Shown: positions 21,267-33,339 of the stretch, one piece after another
Layout: each line of letters opens with the position of its first letter
Numbering within the stretch: position 1 is the first letter of the stretch
Source of the DNA: Chlorophyllum brunneum
Taxonomy: Eukaryota > Basidiomycota > Agaricomycetes > Agaricales > Agaricaceae
Direction of reading: 5' to 3'
NCBI GenBank assembly: GCA_963576785.1
Contig: OY756150.1
Coordinates: 1,922,001 to 1,986,000 of the forward strand
Length of the DNA: 64,000 nucleotides
The notes under the pieces: model-generated
What the model was told of the DNA's origin: nothing
Seen by the model: the letters and a program-made list of their open reading frames with translations, nothing else
Database searches by the model: none
Position numbers and translations under genes: made by a program

Positions 21267-23387
21267 ATGCTCGTCTCAACTATCCTGACCACTGGTCAAG
21301 TAACCTTCATCCTCCGCGTCGCCATCACCATTCTTTCATCCGGTGGTCTCTTCCTTGTTGGTCTCATCGTCCTTGGCAATGCTCCTCGTATTGCATCGGT
21401 AACAACTCATGATACCATCAGTCGTATATCAGGCAGCCAGACCGCCACCTCTGCTGCCCTCAAATGGGTCCTCAAACGTGGAAAGACCAGTGATCCTACC
21501 AGCACTTCCAAACTAACCCTCGGCATCATTCTCCTCCTTTCCTACTCCCTCTTCGTCAAGCTCAGTGATATTGGTCTCATTGGGCTCCATACGTGTACGA
21601 CCAGGGCACCCGATTTTATCGATTCACCTGCATCTGTACGCGACGATAATGATATTCGTACCGTCCTCCAAACAAACATGGTCAACGGGTCAAATCCCGC
21701 CATCACCAAGTATTTCCGTTGTGATGCGGTTGAGCCTTTCGTTCTCAATGCTAATGATACACTTTCTGCGTGCACCGCGTGGACAAATTCCACTTACGCA
21801 GACAAGTCTGTCTTCAAAGGCCTCAACACATCCGACACTGCCGTGCTCATGCCTCGTCAGCTAACACGGTATACCTATCCCCAATCAGATGTATTCGAAC
21901 TCAACGGATACTTTCTTGGAACCCTTTACCAACGCGTCTCAGACCCCACCATCATGAACGGTCTCGCACTCGTTCCCCACGACACTGGCTTCCGTGCCTT
22001 CTTGGGAATACCCAACCTCGCACCCTACACTCGCATTTCACTTCCACAAACTCTCGCTCTGGAGGCGGACATGGGTTGCATGACCGTTGGCATGTATACC
22101 CAAAGCAACGTCTATGATTTCTCTATCGACGCCCTTGACGCGTTCGCAACCGAGCCCAACGGGACTTGGAGGCAATACGCTGGCCCCGATTACCTACGTG
22201 ACACAATTTCACGTACCGTGGATGAGGTTCGGGATTATCTCAAACCAATGTGGAATATGTCGACCTTGAACACAACATCCCATATCGTCTTCGGTCTAAA
22301 CGCATCCGCAATCACACCCGATAGTGCTGCCAGTGTCAGATCTTATTTCTTACCTTCGCTTCCCGATGGATCATTTGGGTCGAACGTGGACGCTAACAGA
22401 GCTGTTTTTGGTAACTGCTCTGAACGAGTAGAAGCCCGTCTCAATATCAGTACACCCGGAGGTTTCGAAGACGGGGTCTCATGTGGAATGATGGGGATTG
22501 GTGGGTCAATCATGCAGGATGGAGAGCTGTTCGTTGGTTTATCCAGGATGGTCTGTGCAACAGCAGTGCAGGTAAACCTTGTGCGCGCAGATATCGAAGT
22601 AGATGGGGATGGGAAACTCAACGTCACCTTCGAACGTCTCCCAAGTGACCTTCATTCCACCAAGGCAGATTGGTGGAATGCTCATCCTGTGGGAAATGAC
22701 ACCCAATATGATAAGTTCGACCCCCTCTACCGTTACGCTCTCACCCCCAATCCTGTTGGATCCACAAATCACTACATCCGCCCCACTAATAGCCTTGGTG
22801 GTCACTACGAGCATGGGCCTGGAGGTGGCGCTAATTCTTTCCCCCTTGTTGGTCGCTTCATGTTAAACGATGATGGGACCCTCGCGTTCAAAGATCAATA
22901 TGCAAGTCTAGCTTACTTACAAGAAGAATACCGAGCTCTCAACCTCACACCCGCTCGTGTAACAAAGTGGGCTGGAGCGCTGGGCTCATCTTACATCCTC
23001 GGAAGCAGTGCCTTCAACCCCTGGGCAGCCAACTCATTGTTTCAGGCGGCACCTATCACAGTAGTCAGCACAGGAGGAAAAGCTGCCACATGCTATAATC
23101 CGCCTTACGGTATTGCTTTTATCCCCCTCGTCCTCGCTGCCATCGTCGCCCTGTTCATGTCGCTTGGAATGCTCTTCACCTCGACCTTATTCAAAGCGTC
23201 CCGAATGAAAGAGTTCTACGCGGGCCTCCAACCCTACACGAGCGTTTTATTGCCCAACAGTGCCCAATTGCAGACGCTGCTTGTATGGGAGGATTACGGA
23301 CAACCACGTTTGGAACCTGTCCAGAATGGTCAGACAATTGAAGAGGTTGGGGGGAAGGAAAGTGCGGTGGGACACCTACATCGCTGA
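21267..23387 (+). CDS. Large membrane protein with glycosylated-looking ectodomain, unknown function
   Basis: A single uninterrupted frame encodes 706 residues; the first ATG in frame is at 21267 (MLVSTILTTGQVTFILRVAI). Hydrophobic segments lie at about residues 12-38 and 75-105, and again near 630-655 (FIPLVLAAIVALFMSLGMLF). Between the second and third lies a region of roughly 520 residues rich in N-x-S/T sites (NGS, NDT, NST, NTS, NMS, NTT, NCS and others) with scattered Cys, as expected for a lumenal or extracellular domain. A short cytoplasmic tail follows the last segment. Agaricomycetes have many such proteins without a known role; I cannot name a function. It is unusual here in lacking introns. 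Confidence 0.75.
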   Translation: MLVSTILTTGQVTFILRVAITILSSGGLFLVGLIVLGNAPRIASVTTHDTISRISGSQTATSAALKWVLKRGKTSDPTSTSKLTLGIILLLSYSLFVKLSDIGLIGLHTCTTRAPDFIDSPASVRDDNDIRTVLQTNMVNGSNPAITKYFRCDAVEPFVLNANDTLSACTAWTNSTYADKSVFKGLNTSDTAVLMPRQLTRYTYPQSDVFELNGYFLGTLYQRVSDPTIMNGLALVPHDTGFRAFLGIPNLAPYTRISLPQTLALEADMGCMTVGMYTQSNVYDFSIDALDAFATEPNGTWRQYAGPDYLRDTISRTVDEVRDYLKPMWNMSTLNTTSHIVFGLNASAITPDSAASVRSYFLPSLPDGSFGSNVDANRAVFGNCSERVEARLNISTPGGFEDGVSCGMMGIGGSIMQDGELFVGLSRMVCATAVQVNLVRADIEVDGDGKLNVTFERLPSDLHSTKADWWNAHPVGNDTQYDKFDPLYRYALTPNPVGSTNHYIRPTNSLGGHYEHGPGGGANSFPLVGRFMLNDDGTLAFKDQYASLAYLQEEYRALNLTPARVTKWAGALGSSYILGSSAFNPWAANSLFQAAPITVVSTGGKAATCYNPPYGIAFIPLVLAAIVALFMSLGMLFTSTLFKASRMKEFYAGLQPYTSVLLPNSAQLQTLLVWEDYGQPRLEPVQNGQTIEEVGGKESAVGHLHR

Positions 23388-23559
23388 AAGGCTCGAGGAT
23401 GCTGGTACCGAGTAATGAGCTTTGTTTAATTCATGTCGTAGCATCACTTTCGCGAAAAATACTTACTTATGTCGGATTTCTTTGGAAACTGTTTGTGGGG
23501 ATGGAGGTGAACGTTGAATGGTGACGTTACACCCCTCTCCTTCCGAACGCACAACGCTG

Positions 23560-23790
23560 TTCACGTCACAATCAAGCGAATCCTTTCCGGATCTGTTCAC
23601 TCTCAATCTGCGGCGAGGGGGTACGTACTTTCAAACCCGACAACTCCTGACAATGACCTGCCTATTGGACCGGTTGGGCACGACTAGATCGGATAAGTCT
23701 TTCGAGTGTGTGGCGAGATATTAAACTGTTGATGTACGAGTATTGATCATTCGAGTTGACGCTCCCCCTTGTGATTTGGGGGGCTCGGTA
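23560..23790 (-). pseudogene. Fragment of a thioesterase gene
   Basis: Decayed partial copy of the thioesterase gene at 18998-19566, in the same orientation. In a minus-strand frame it reads NSNDQYSYINSLISRH, against WSDNDQYSHMNNSIYY in the intact gene. The plus-strand string gttcactctcaatc at about 23596 also matches the intact gene at about 19187. The frame is broken in several places and both ends are missing. Confidence 0.7.
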
Positions 23791-24500
23791 AGCCTTTTGT
23801 CTTCCGTTCCCTAGCTGCTCTCCTCGACAACTATGTTCCTCCACGAGCATACAGTTCTACCACCTCCCAGAACTCAGACGATACGTCCATGGTACAACCC
23901 CACTTTTTCTATGTCGGGTTCTACTGGCGCTCTTGCACACATTCTATCTTATTACATCAGCATGGCAGGTCTCACAAAGAGATGCACTCTACAATTTCGT
24001 GCTGGTTTTCCGTGGGACTGCGGCTTTACGACTCTCATATTCGATGTTCGTAAACGTTCAATTGTTGTCCCTTGCCTGTTGTGCTCACTTCCCCTGTTGT
24101 CAGGACATGCTGTTAACCGTGTGGCGAGGCAGGGCTGTAGTCGGTATCTCGTTGCTCAGACCCATCCAAGACGCCTGTCAGCCACTGCGATTGATATCAC
24201 CTCGTGGACCAGTGAACGGGGCTGGATCAACCCTCGGACGTTTGAATTAGTGGCAGGAGGACTAGGCGAGGCCATTACTTGCACCAGATAACAAAATATC
24301 AGATGAATGTAGAAGGTTGGGAACAGCCCCAACGCCTGGGGGACCTGATGCGCAAGGCCTCACACCGGAGCTTCTTCGAACACGTTCCCATCATGTTAAG
24401 ATGGCAAAAAACAGTTAACCGAATACTCTCCACTGCTGAAGGAGCCACCTCTACCCTTGGAATTCATGGATACGCCAAGGTATAAAACGTCGAAGGCTGC
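23791..24500 (+). other. Flank homologous to sequences upstream of the other membrane-family copies
   Basis: Blocks here recur upstream of the other copies: ttctactggcgctcttgcacac resembles 35747-35767 (ttctggtgctcttgcacagg), and gttcaattgttgtc (about 24055) recurs at about 26605. The duplicated unit therefore included well over 500 bp of upstream DNA. I see no intact coding exon here; part may be a promoter or unrecognised 5' exons. Confidence 0.5.
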
Positions 24501-25940
24501 ATATTGCGCTCCAACGCCTTACGTATTCAACTCTTTGCTGTTGCCTCCACCATACTCATCTTTCTCCTGCTGGCTGCTGCATTCAAATCCTCGTCAAGTG
24601 CCCCGCTTACATCGGCCATCGATGCACTCGACCCTCCCACCTCGCTCACCATATTCGGACGCGAACTCCCTGAATGCGTCAACCCCGCTGGCAAACGGAC
24701 CATACAGGACATCGTCTGGAGCTGCATCGCAACAATTTTCGCATGTACTTGGGTTGCCGTGCATCCCAATGTTCCCAAACCGTGTACTTCGGGCTGGAGG
24801 AAGCTGAAGGAGAGGGTAAAGATCATGTTATGCGCACTGGTGGCACCGGAACTGGTCACAGCGTGGGCTCTGAGACAGCGCATCGGGGCAGCAAAGCACG
24901 TAGCAGAGTACAATGCGAAGCATTTCACAAGTGAGTTACCAACCAACCTGGTCTGATTTTCGCGTCTGAAGCTACATCGATCGTGCGATTTGTCATGGAC
25001 TATTTTGGGTTCTATGACCAACAATGCCATAGACATAACCGCAATGGTCCTTGGACACTTACACACGGGTTCCTCCTCGAAATGGGTGGCTTGCGATCGT
25101 ATAAGAAGCCCGACCCGTTCATGCATGTTCGACATCTACCTGAACATCTCTCCATCTCAGAAGCGGAAATCAACGATAAAAGCAAAGGCCACTTCCTCAC
25201 AAAGCTCTTTGTTGTCTTCCAGACAAGCTGGTTCATCTTCCAGGTTCTCGCCCGTTGGATCACGAACTTGCAAGTCACCGACCTTGAGGTCGTCACTCTC
25301 GGTTTCGCCTGTTTGAACATTGTCACGTGCGCACTGTGGTTAAACAAACCACAAAACATGCAGGTTCCGATATACGTTGATGCTGGAGAGGAAGAAACGT
25401 CGGAGAAAGAATGGAATGGGGGAGAAGGACGACAAGGACGATTCTGGCATCTGGAGGAGAATATTCTGTGCGCCTTTCAGATTTGTCTTTTTCATCGTTC
25501 GAATCCCTGTGTTGTTTATTGGCATGTTGAAGGGCGGCATGGACGATTCATTCTACTCATCAGTGGATGGGCTTGAGAATTTGAAAGTTTTGCTCCCCAT
25601 GACTTTAGTCAACGTGATGTTCGGCGGTCTACACCTCGTACCTTTGTGGACATCATCCTTCCCTTCAGACCCGGAGAGGTTTCTCTGGTTAGTTTCTGCT
25701 GTGTGAATCACCACAGAACCAGTTCTCCTGACAGTGTTTGTCATGGCGGATCCGGATGGAGCAAGTAACAAAGTTTTGAGAGGTATTGGATACACTTTGG
25801 GCGTTGTGATGGCAGCTGGCGCGTGGTTGTACTTTTTTGCTCGGTGTCTCCTCGTTACCATTGCTTTCACCACTCTTCGCGATCTTTCACCCAGGGCATA
25901 TCGGAATATCGAATGGACGACGTTTATCCCCCACTTCTAA
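24501..25940 (+). pseudogene. Membrane-family copy 1, decayed
   Basis: This copy is related to the intact gene at 31086-32487, with exon 1 to 24930 and exon 2 from about 24976. Three lesions are visible. The start ATG of the other copies is ATA here (in accatactcatc), and no in-frame ATG lies between the upstream TAA at 24483 and that point. The frame shifts between about 25380 and 25440, just after the QNMQVPIYV segment. A TGG codon has become TGA at 25704-25706. Before the shift the family segments FACTWVAVHPNVPKPCTSGW, PELVTAWALRQR, ISEAEINDKSKG and WFIFQVLARW are well kept, and the end (NIEWTTFIPHF) is still readable. The acceptor of the intron differs from the other copies but leaves the frame open. 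Confidence 0.85.
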
Positions 25941-27062
25941 CCACCACCGCCTCTCTCATAACGTCACCTATCTTAGTTGGCAATTTGTTCGCCTTATCGG
26001 ATGTAATGTTAATTTTCCTACATATTCGTTCGGATCATTTATTTCGAATGGTATCTGTGCTGTCTGCAGTCGCAATGTCGGACGCATGTTAGTACGGAGT
26101 CACTTGTTGCCTCATGAAGGTCCCAAACGCATCGCCGATCCGGGGCCGAGTACACTGTGACAAATTCGGAAAGGGGTAGTTGTTACACCGTAGGCGACGG
26201 TACTGAGATGTTGATGTTGGTTATCGAAGACGTTGCCAAATGGCGCGACTTGCCCCAAAAATTAGACTTAGTGTCCGTTTGGTGAGAGAGTCCAGGCTGC
26301 TCATTGTTGCCCCACTGTGACTACGTTGGTTATTATTTCTCACTATTAACGTATATTTTCGCGTTCCTTTGGCTAAGCTTCACAGATCGTCGTATTGTGC
26401 TCTTATCCTCCAGTACGAAAGCACGGCGTGATGACAATGAGCTATTCAGACGGAATTGAGAAAAATACCTTATCTTCTAGAACGTCTGGTTGCTGCTGGG
26501 CTGATAATCTGCTTCATGTCCTGCCTTGACGCGCTATACAAACTATTGTCAAGCTGGGTTGGACATGGTTCTACAGCTTTATGATTCGCACGCTTGACGT
26601 TCGACATTCAATTGTTGTCGCTTATCTCTGCCCCTTCTGTCGGGACATCACACAGCCTTTCACCAAGTTCGGCCAAATTGATGTCCTGCCATGTAACGGC
26701 GAACAGGAACTGAGTCGACTCTGGCTGGGTGGCATAAAGATCGTATTGGGTACCAACGTGTTACGATGGATGCGGAGGGTGGGGGTCCCAGCAGAGTGAA
26801 TGTATTCACCACATTCAGTATATCCGCTTCCATCTACTATCTAACAGAGTGACGTACCAAACATCATTTTAGAACTTCTTAAACCACCAGGTTATGTCAA
26901 AATGTCAAAAAGCTCATATCTAGAATGATCAATCACTCTCCACTGCTGTGCGCCAAATATCCCCACGTGCGCCTGCTCATTCTCGTGGTTGGGACGGACG
27001 TTGTTATACTACCGAAGGCCCTGATACTTCGTGCTAACGCTGATTTTCCTTTTACCCTCACT
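25941..27062. other. Spacer and 5' flank of copy 2
   Basis: This holds the spacer after copy 1 and the homologous flank of copy 2. The segment 26275-26420 resembles 28945-29045 (gagagagt, then ttgccccactgtgactacgt versus ttgccccgccatatgtccgc, then cttcacagatcgt versus cttcacaaaccgt), which shows that the repeat unit includes this far-upstream DNA. No intact gene is seen. Confidence 0.45.
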
Positions 27063-28504
27063 ATGCTCATCCTCCTCCTACTCACTGCTGCATTCGAGAC
27101 CTCGTCAAGTGCCCCACTGACATCAGCCGTCGAAACTCTCGATCCGTACACTCCCCTCACCATCTTTGGCCGTCAACTCCCCGAATGCCTCGACCCCTCT
27201 AGCAAACGGACCATACAGGACATCATCTGGAGCTGCATCGTCACGATTTTCGCGTGCACTTGGGTTGCGGTGCACCCCAATGTTCCCAAACCATGTACTT
27301 CTGGTTGGGAGAAGCTGAAGGAGAGGATAAAGATCATGATCTGCGCGCTGTTGGCACCAGAGCTCGTTACAGCCTGGGCTCTGAGGCAACGCATTGGGGC
27401 AGCAAAGCACATGGCAGAGTATAATGCGAAGCATTTCACAAGTGAGTTACCAGCCAGACCTGGTTTTTCGTATCTAATCCACTCCAGAGATACTGCCGCC
27501 CAGATCGATCGTGCAATGGATGATGGATTGGTTTGGGGAATACGACCAGCAATGCCACAGACATAACCGTAATGGCCCTTGGACACTTACACATGGATTC
27601 CTCCTTGAGATGAGCTGCCTTCGAAAGTACGAGGAACCCCGTCGATCGCCCCTTGAAACATACAGGGATTCTAATGTGTGCTATCATGTTGGCGATCTCC
27701 CCGGACGTCTCTCTATCTCGGAAGCGGAAATCAACGACAAAAGCAAAGGCGACTTCCTCACCAACTCCTCGTCGTCCTCCCAACGACCTGGTTCATCTTC
27801 CAAGTCCTCGCTCGTTGGATCGCTCACTTGCAGGTCACCGAACTTGAGGTCGTCACGCTCGGCTTCGCATTTTTGAACATTGTAACCTGTGTACTGTGGT
27901 GGAACAAGCCACAGAACATGCAGGTACCAATATACGTTGGTTCTGGAGAGGAGGTTAAGCAGCAGGAAGAATGGCATGGAACGAGGGCGAAGGAGGACAA
28001 AGGCACTCCTGGTGTCTGGAGAAAAATATTCCGTGTGCCTTTCGGGATTGCCTTTTTTTTTCTGACACTCCCTGGAATGCTAGTTGACATGGTGGTCGAC
28101 GACCGGGGTGGTCCATTTCACTCATCAGTGAATGGGATTGAGAATTTGAAAGTTTTGTTCCTCATGACTTTCATCAACGTGTTATTCGGTAGTTTACACT
28201 TCATACCATTGCGAACGTCATCCTTCCCGTCACACTCGGAGGGGGTTCTCTGGATAATCTCTGCAGTGTGGATTACCACCGAACCAGTTCTACTGACATT
28301 GTCCACCTTAGTGAGTTCAAATGAAAAACGTAGCATATTTTTCGAAATACTAAGTCTTCCTTTGGCATTACTGATGGTAGTTGGCGGATGGTTGTACGTT
28401 GTTGCCCGGTTTTCCTTATTACCGTTGCTTTCACTACCCTCCGTGATCTCTCACCCAGTGCATATCAGAACATTGAATGGACGACTTTTATTCCCCACTT
28501 CTAA
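27063..28504 (+). pseudogene. Membrane-family copy 2, two frameshifts
   Basis: The start is kept (MLILLLLTAAFETSSSAP, signal-peptide-like). Exon 1 is 27063-27441 and exon 2 begins at 27488. Compared with the intact copy, one A is missing near 27763, just after the INDKSKGDFLT segment. One base is missing near 28410 (gcccggttttcc versus gccagatctttcc). These shift the frame out of the middle of the protein and again at the C-terminus. The segments between the lesions (WFIFQVLARW, LEVVTLGFAFLN, WWNKPQNMQVP) remain readable in another frame. The original stop position is at about 28502-28504. A truncated product of roughly 220 residues could be made. Confidence 0.85.
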
Positions 28505-31085
28505 TAGTTGTCACTCCATCATGATGCTCTGTACGTTAGTTAGTATCTTTCCAATCTGACACTATTAAGTTATAGGGACGTCTGTCAAGTGAGAGTAGCC
28601 CATCCCTGAATCGGGATGGATCGTGGCCAATCGGCACGTGTCGTTTTTCCAGAGCGAATGGCGTTTACCCCCAATAAAACCCAGGACTGTAGGCATCTCA
28701 GGAACTGCTGTTGTTATTTCAGCAAACAATGTGATTCATTCGCTCGCCTATCTGCGCCTCTATGAACCCGTCGCTCAGAACTAAGCTTGAGGAACTCACC
28801 GTCTATTAATCCATCCATCACAACACACTCACATTTCTGCAACCCATCATGGTTGGAAGGATGTCGCAGCGCAGAAAACGCGGCATTCCCACTAGGTTCT
28901 TGGATTCCGGTGACTCCTGTCAGGACTCTGCCCTTGTTTAACCTTTAGTTCTGGGGCGAGAGAGTTTGGATTGCTGGTTATTGCCCCGCCATATGTCCGC
29001 ATTCCGTTGACTAACCTTCACAAACCGTGTTGTCTATCCATCGCTTCGCACGGTTCCACCACAAATTCTTCGACCAATTCCGTTGTCGCTTTTGGGGACG
29101 AATGTCAAACACAGATGGATTTGAGGGTGTTTATCTTCTACTCACCGTTTGGGTTTTTGATTCATCCAATTATACCTCACCTCCTTAAGCTGGGCAGGGC
29201 CAAACGTCCTTTAAGCAGGCGTGTGGCCATTCGTCGACAAATATTGCCCGTCCTCCCCCACCCATGAACTCTCCTACTCCCATTACACCGTCCATGTTGC
29301 CTTTCACCGCACCCAGCTGATATGAGTACTACAAAAATATATCGGCAGACTTTTAACGCAGCAAATTCAGAGTTTGTAAGCGCAGTGATAGACGTCAATG
29401 ATGCTTGTAGACTGAGGTCCACGAATAGTGAAAATTAACTACAGATACAAATTGCTATGAACCTGAGGTCCACGAACGGGGGCTGGGCCTCAAGGATACA
29501 GGATACTACTTATAAATGAGAAAGACCTACCTACAGAGGTAAACCAAAGGGAAGACTAAAATAAAACAACGAGCCGTCAATTTTCAACAACTTTGCGTGA
29601 GGCTGTGTGGGTCATGGCACGTTCGTTGGGAATGCGACAGATGGATGCCAGGAAACAAAGGATGAATGTTGCTCTGCTGAGGGCATGGGACAATCCGTAG
29701 TCCTACCATTCGTTTCAGAATGGGATCTGCCTGAATGCAAATTCTGAACATGATGATCCACTGCGTAAGTACTCTTCGCAACCCTTTCACATGTTTAATA
29801 TAGCTTTCGCGCAGCGGATCCTTCTTTCGAGCACTGTGGTTGATGGATGACCTGTCACAGACAGACGCCTACAATAGAACAGAACTAGGATCGAATACGA
29901 TCTTGATTCTGGAGGGGACGTTTGGTCCCACCTGGGCCGAAACCAGGTATCATGGCCCCAGGCATCAATAGAGGACTCTTCCAAGGCTTAGGTGTATTCG
30001 GGATGCGCCAAAGGGCTTGATCTTTGAAGGTGTAAATGTATACCCCTATTTTCTCCCTAGTTTGTTGTTTACCTCTTTGGATGTAGCGGTGCTTATTGGA
30101 TCAGGAGCGGCGGATATCGTGCGAGCTTACCGGGATTCCATGAACTGATACACCCTATGCCCTATGCCAGGACGTGCTGTGCGGATCTGCCTCGCAGGTT
30201 TGTATGCGTGTTGGAGCCACCGGAATAGGACACAAGGCACTCGTTTGGAATATCTACCGCGGGCAGCGTGCATCGTAATGCTTTCTATACACTCCAAGAA
30301 GGGAAGCGTGACCACCAGGTCTACGAGACAAATGTGGCTGTATCGCGTTTAGAAACTGCGCACTGCCTCCCGTCCTGTTCTTCTGATGCTCCTATACAGG
30401 TTTATTCTTATTACGCTAGTCATCTTTGCCGTTAATTTGTTGGTCGTCTGTTATCGGATGCATAGGACAACAAAGAACAAGCAAAAAGAGATGCATTTGG
30501 ACGCACTCGGTTATGCATCATGTTCAACGTTCGACGAATTTTCATTTGTCATGCCTTCGCTGCCGTTCTCACTCCCCTTTCCGGTAGGCCAGTCCTTGAC
30601 CACTTCGTATGTCAGTACTGTATCAGCGTGGCACTTTCGATCATCGCACAAATCCCCTTACTGGTAAGTCCCATGTCACTCGGTACTATGGGCCCATTGA
30701 GGGATGCATAGAACGGGGGGAAAGGGTTTGAATCAACTCTATTGCACATTCGAGGTAAGATGAACAGGAATGCCGAAATGTCAGATGGCTCATTGCAGAA
30801 ATTGGCGGTGCCAGTTTATCCTATCCCATTGTTAGTTGACCTCTGATAGACCTGATACGTAAGGCCTCGTTCCAGAGCTTCATTGGCTAAGAAGCCCCTA
30901 ACCGCGTCAAAATGGTAAAAATCTAGTTTCTAGAATGATCCCTTTCCATTGCTGTGGTGCCAAAACCTCGCCAAGTGCGACTAGCCATCCTCATGCTGGG
31001 AATGCATGTAGGCCTCAATATTATATACCATCGAGGCTTCCAATACTCTGTCCTAGCTTACGCCGGGTTTCCATTTCCCATCGCC
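28505..31085. other. Long spacer and 5' flank of copy 3
   Basis: About 2.6 kb without a supported gene. The segment around 28945-29045 is a diverged copy of 26275-26420, and 30375-31085 is homologous to the flanks of the other copies (a cctgttcttctg block, a tcaacgttcgacgaattttcatttgtc block, and gcatgtaggcctcaatattata before the start). Other open frames are short and without domain character. Confidence 0.45.
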
Positions 31086-32487
31086 ATGCTCGTTCTCCTC
31101 CTGCTCGCTGCTGCATTCAAGACCTCGTCAAGTGCCCCATTGACATCGGCCATCGAAACTCTCGATTCGCACACCCCCCTCACCATCTTTGGCCGTCAAG
31201 TGCCTGAATGCCTCAACCCCACCAGCCAACGTGCCATACAGGACATTGCCTGGAGCTGCGTTGCAACGATTTTCGCTTGTACTTGGGTTGCGGTGCACCC
31301 CAATGTTCCCAAACCATGTACTTCTGGTTGGGAGAAGCTGAAGGAGAGGATAAAGATCATGATCTGCGCGCTCTTGGCACCAGAGCTCGTTACAGCATGG
31401 GCTCTAAGGCAACGCATTGGGGCAGCGAAGCACATGGCAGAGTATAATGCGAAGCATTTCAAAGGTGAGTCACTAGCCAGACCTGGTTTGTCGTCGTATC
31501 TAATCTACTTCAGAGGTGTCGCCAACCAGATCGATCGTGCAGTGCATCCTGGACTGGTTCAGGGAATATGACCAGCAGTGTCACAGACACAACCGCAATG
31601 GTCCTTGGACACTTACACATGGATTCCTCCTCGACATGCGTGGCTTACGATCATATAAACGGTCCACATCGTTCGAAGGTGTTGATGAGCTTCCTGGACG
31701 ACTTTCCATCTCGGAGGCAGAAATCAATGATAAAAACAAAGGCGACCTCCTCACCAAACTCTTCGTCGTCTTGCAAACAACCTGGTTCATCTTCCAAGTC
31801 CTCGCTCGTTGGGTCACCCACTTGAAGGTCACCGAACTCGAGGTCGTCACTCTAGGTTTCGCATTTTTGAACATTGTTACATATGGACTGTGGTGGAACA
31901 AGCCACAGAACATGCAGGTTCCGATTTACGTCGATGCTGAAGAGGAGGACAAGGAAAGGGTTGAACTACATGAGGTGGGCACAGACGCTCCCGGATTTCG
32001 ACAAAGGATATTCTGTGCACCTCTCGGAATTTTATATTTCATTGCTACTATCCCTCTCTTGTTTACTGACATGCTGGGAAATGGCTGGCGTGATTCGTTC
32101 CACTCCTCAGTAAATGGCGTTGAAAACTTGAAAGTTTTGCTCCCCATGACTTTGATCAATGTGATATTCGGCAGTCTGCACTTCATACCCTTGTGGACTT
32201 CATCCTTCCCTTCAAACCCGGAGAGACTTCTCTGGCTAATCTCCGCAGTGTGGATCACCGCAGAACCATTTCTCCTGACAGGGGCTGTCTTAGCGGATCC
32301 GGAGGGAAAGAATGGCAAAGTTTTGCAGGTGGTTGGATGGGCCATGGTCGTCTTCATGGGAGTTGGCGGATGGCTGTACGTTGTTGCCAGATCTTTCCTC
32401 ATTACCATTGCCTTCACTACCCTCCGCAATCTCTCACCCAGTGCTTATCAGAATATTGAATGGACGACCTATATACCCCACTTCTAG
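31086..32487 (+). CDS. Multi-pass membrane protein, fungal family of unknown function (intact copy 3)
   Basis: Exons are 31086-31464 and 31514-32487, giving 450 residues. An in-frame ATG at 30993 would add 31 residues; I prefer 31086 because it opens a good signal-peptide-like stretch (MLVLLLLAAAFKTSSSAP) that is also the start in copy 2. Conserved segments are FACTWVAVHPNVPKPCTSGW, PELVTAWALRQRIGAAKHM, WTLTHGFLLDM, LSISEAEINDKNKGD, WFIFQVLARW and WWNKPQNMQVPIYV. About eight hydrophobic segments lie at roughly residues 55-80, 95-112, 220-238, 247-268, 308-325, 345-368, 378-398 and 415-438. I recognise the pattern from a large unnamed family of fungal integral membrane proteins; no reaction or ligand can be stated. 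It is the only unbroken member of the four copies here. Confidence 0.85.
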
Positions 32488-33339
32488 GAGGTGTTACATG
32501 ATGTCGTGTGTCATCTTAGTTAGCGTCTTGCTCGATTTGCCATTATGTCAAGTGTAGTGACAGTTTTTTTTTGTATTCGTTTTACTCAAACAATCCATTT
32601 TATTGCGAATGGTGTACGTCTACAGTCCACAGCACTGGATACATCTCAGTCCAAGAATCGTCTCAAGCCCCAAAACGAATTGCCATTGTGGTGACAAAAC
32701 CTTGTAGCTTTTGGGAACGTCCAGGCGAGCACTAGCGCCATCTCATCATCATAACTCGTGGCTGCTCGTCACACCCTACACAATGTGGATCAGGTCCCCG
32801 TGCTTCCACCGGGAGAGACCTTAGTTCGGCCTTTCTCGGTCTACATTCCGGTTTGCTTATACTCACTTTGGCTCCGCGTTCTTTGACCCTCTAATTTCGT
32901 ATTCGCAACAGGACGCATTGTCTCCATTGTCTTTATACCGCCACCATGCCAAAAGAAGCTTGCTCAAAGGCGCCTCTGACCCTACCAACAATTCTGGGAT
33001 GACCCGCCTTTGCTCTGCCCCATGAACGAACCCCAGCTCTCACACCAAATCAGTGACCTGGCGGGATCCAAGCGTCCCCACTGTATCCGCAAGGTGGGTC
33101 ATCCCAGGACCGTTGGTGGTGTCAGAGGCGCATATTATCAATAATGAGGCCAGAGAAGAGTACTGGCATTTATCGGCATTGACACAAGAAGTATTATGCA
33201 ATAGGGAACAGATTGGCATGGTGGTGGTATGAAGACAATGAAGACAATGGGTCCTGTTGCGAATACGGAATTAGAAGGTCAAAGAATGTGGAGTACAAAG
33301 TGAGTAAATCTACTAGAGAAGGCTCTTGCTACACCATAC
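32488..33339. other. Spacer, no supported gene
   Basis: I see no gene or clear repeat. It lies between the intact membrane-family gene and a pseudogene fragment of the Ser-rich gene. Confidence 0.4.

Noticed and set aside
20836..21412. Overlapping open frames on both strands upstream of the large membrane protein
   Set aside because: Composition and length are as expected by chance; no family pattern or consistent splicing was seen.
24504..24520. Non-ATG start for membrane-family copy 1
   Set aside because: The frame opens only with TTG after a TAA at 24483, and the copy has other lesions, so a functional start is unlikely.
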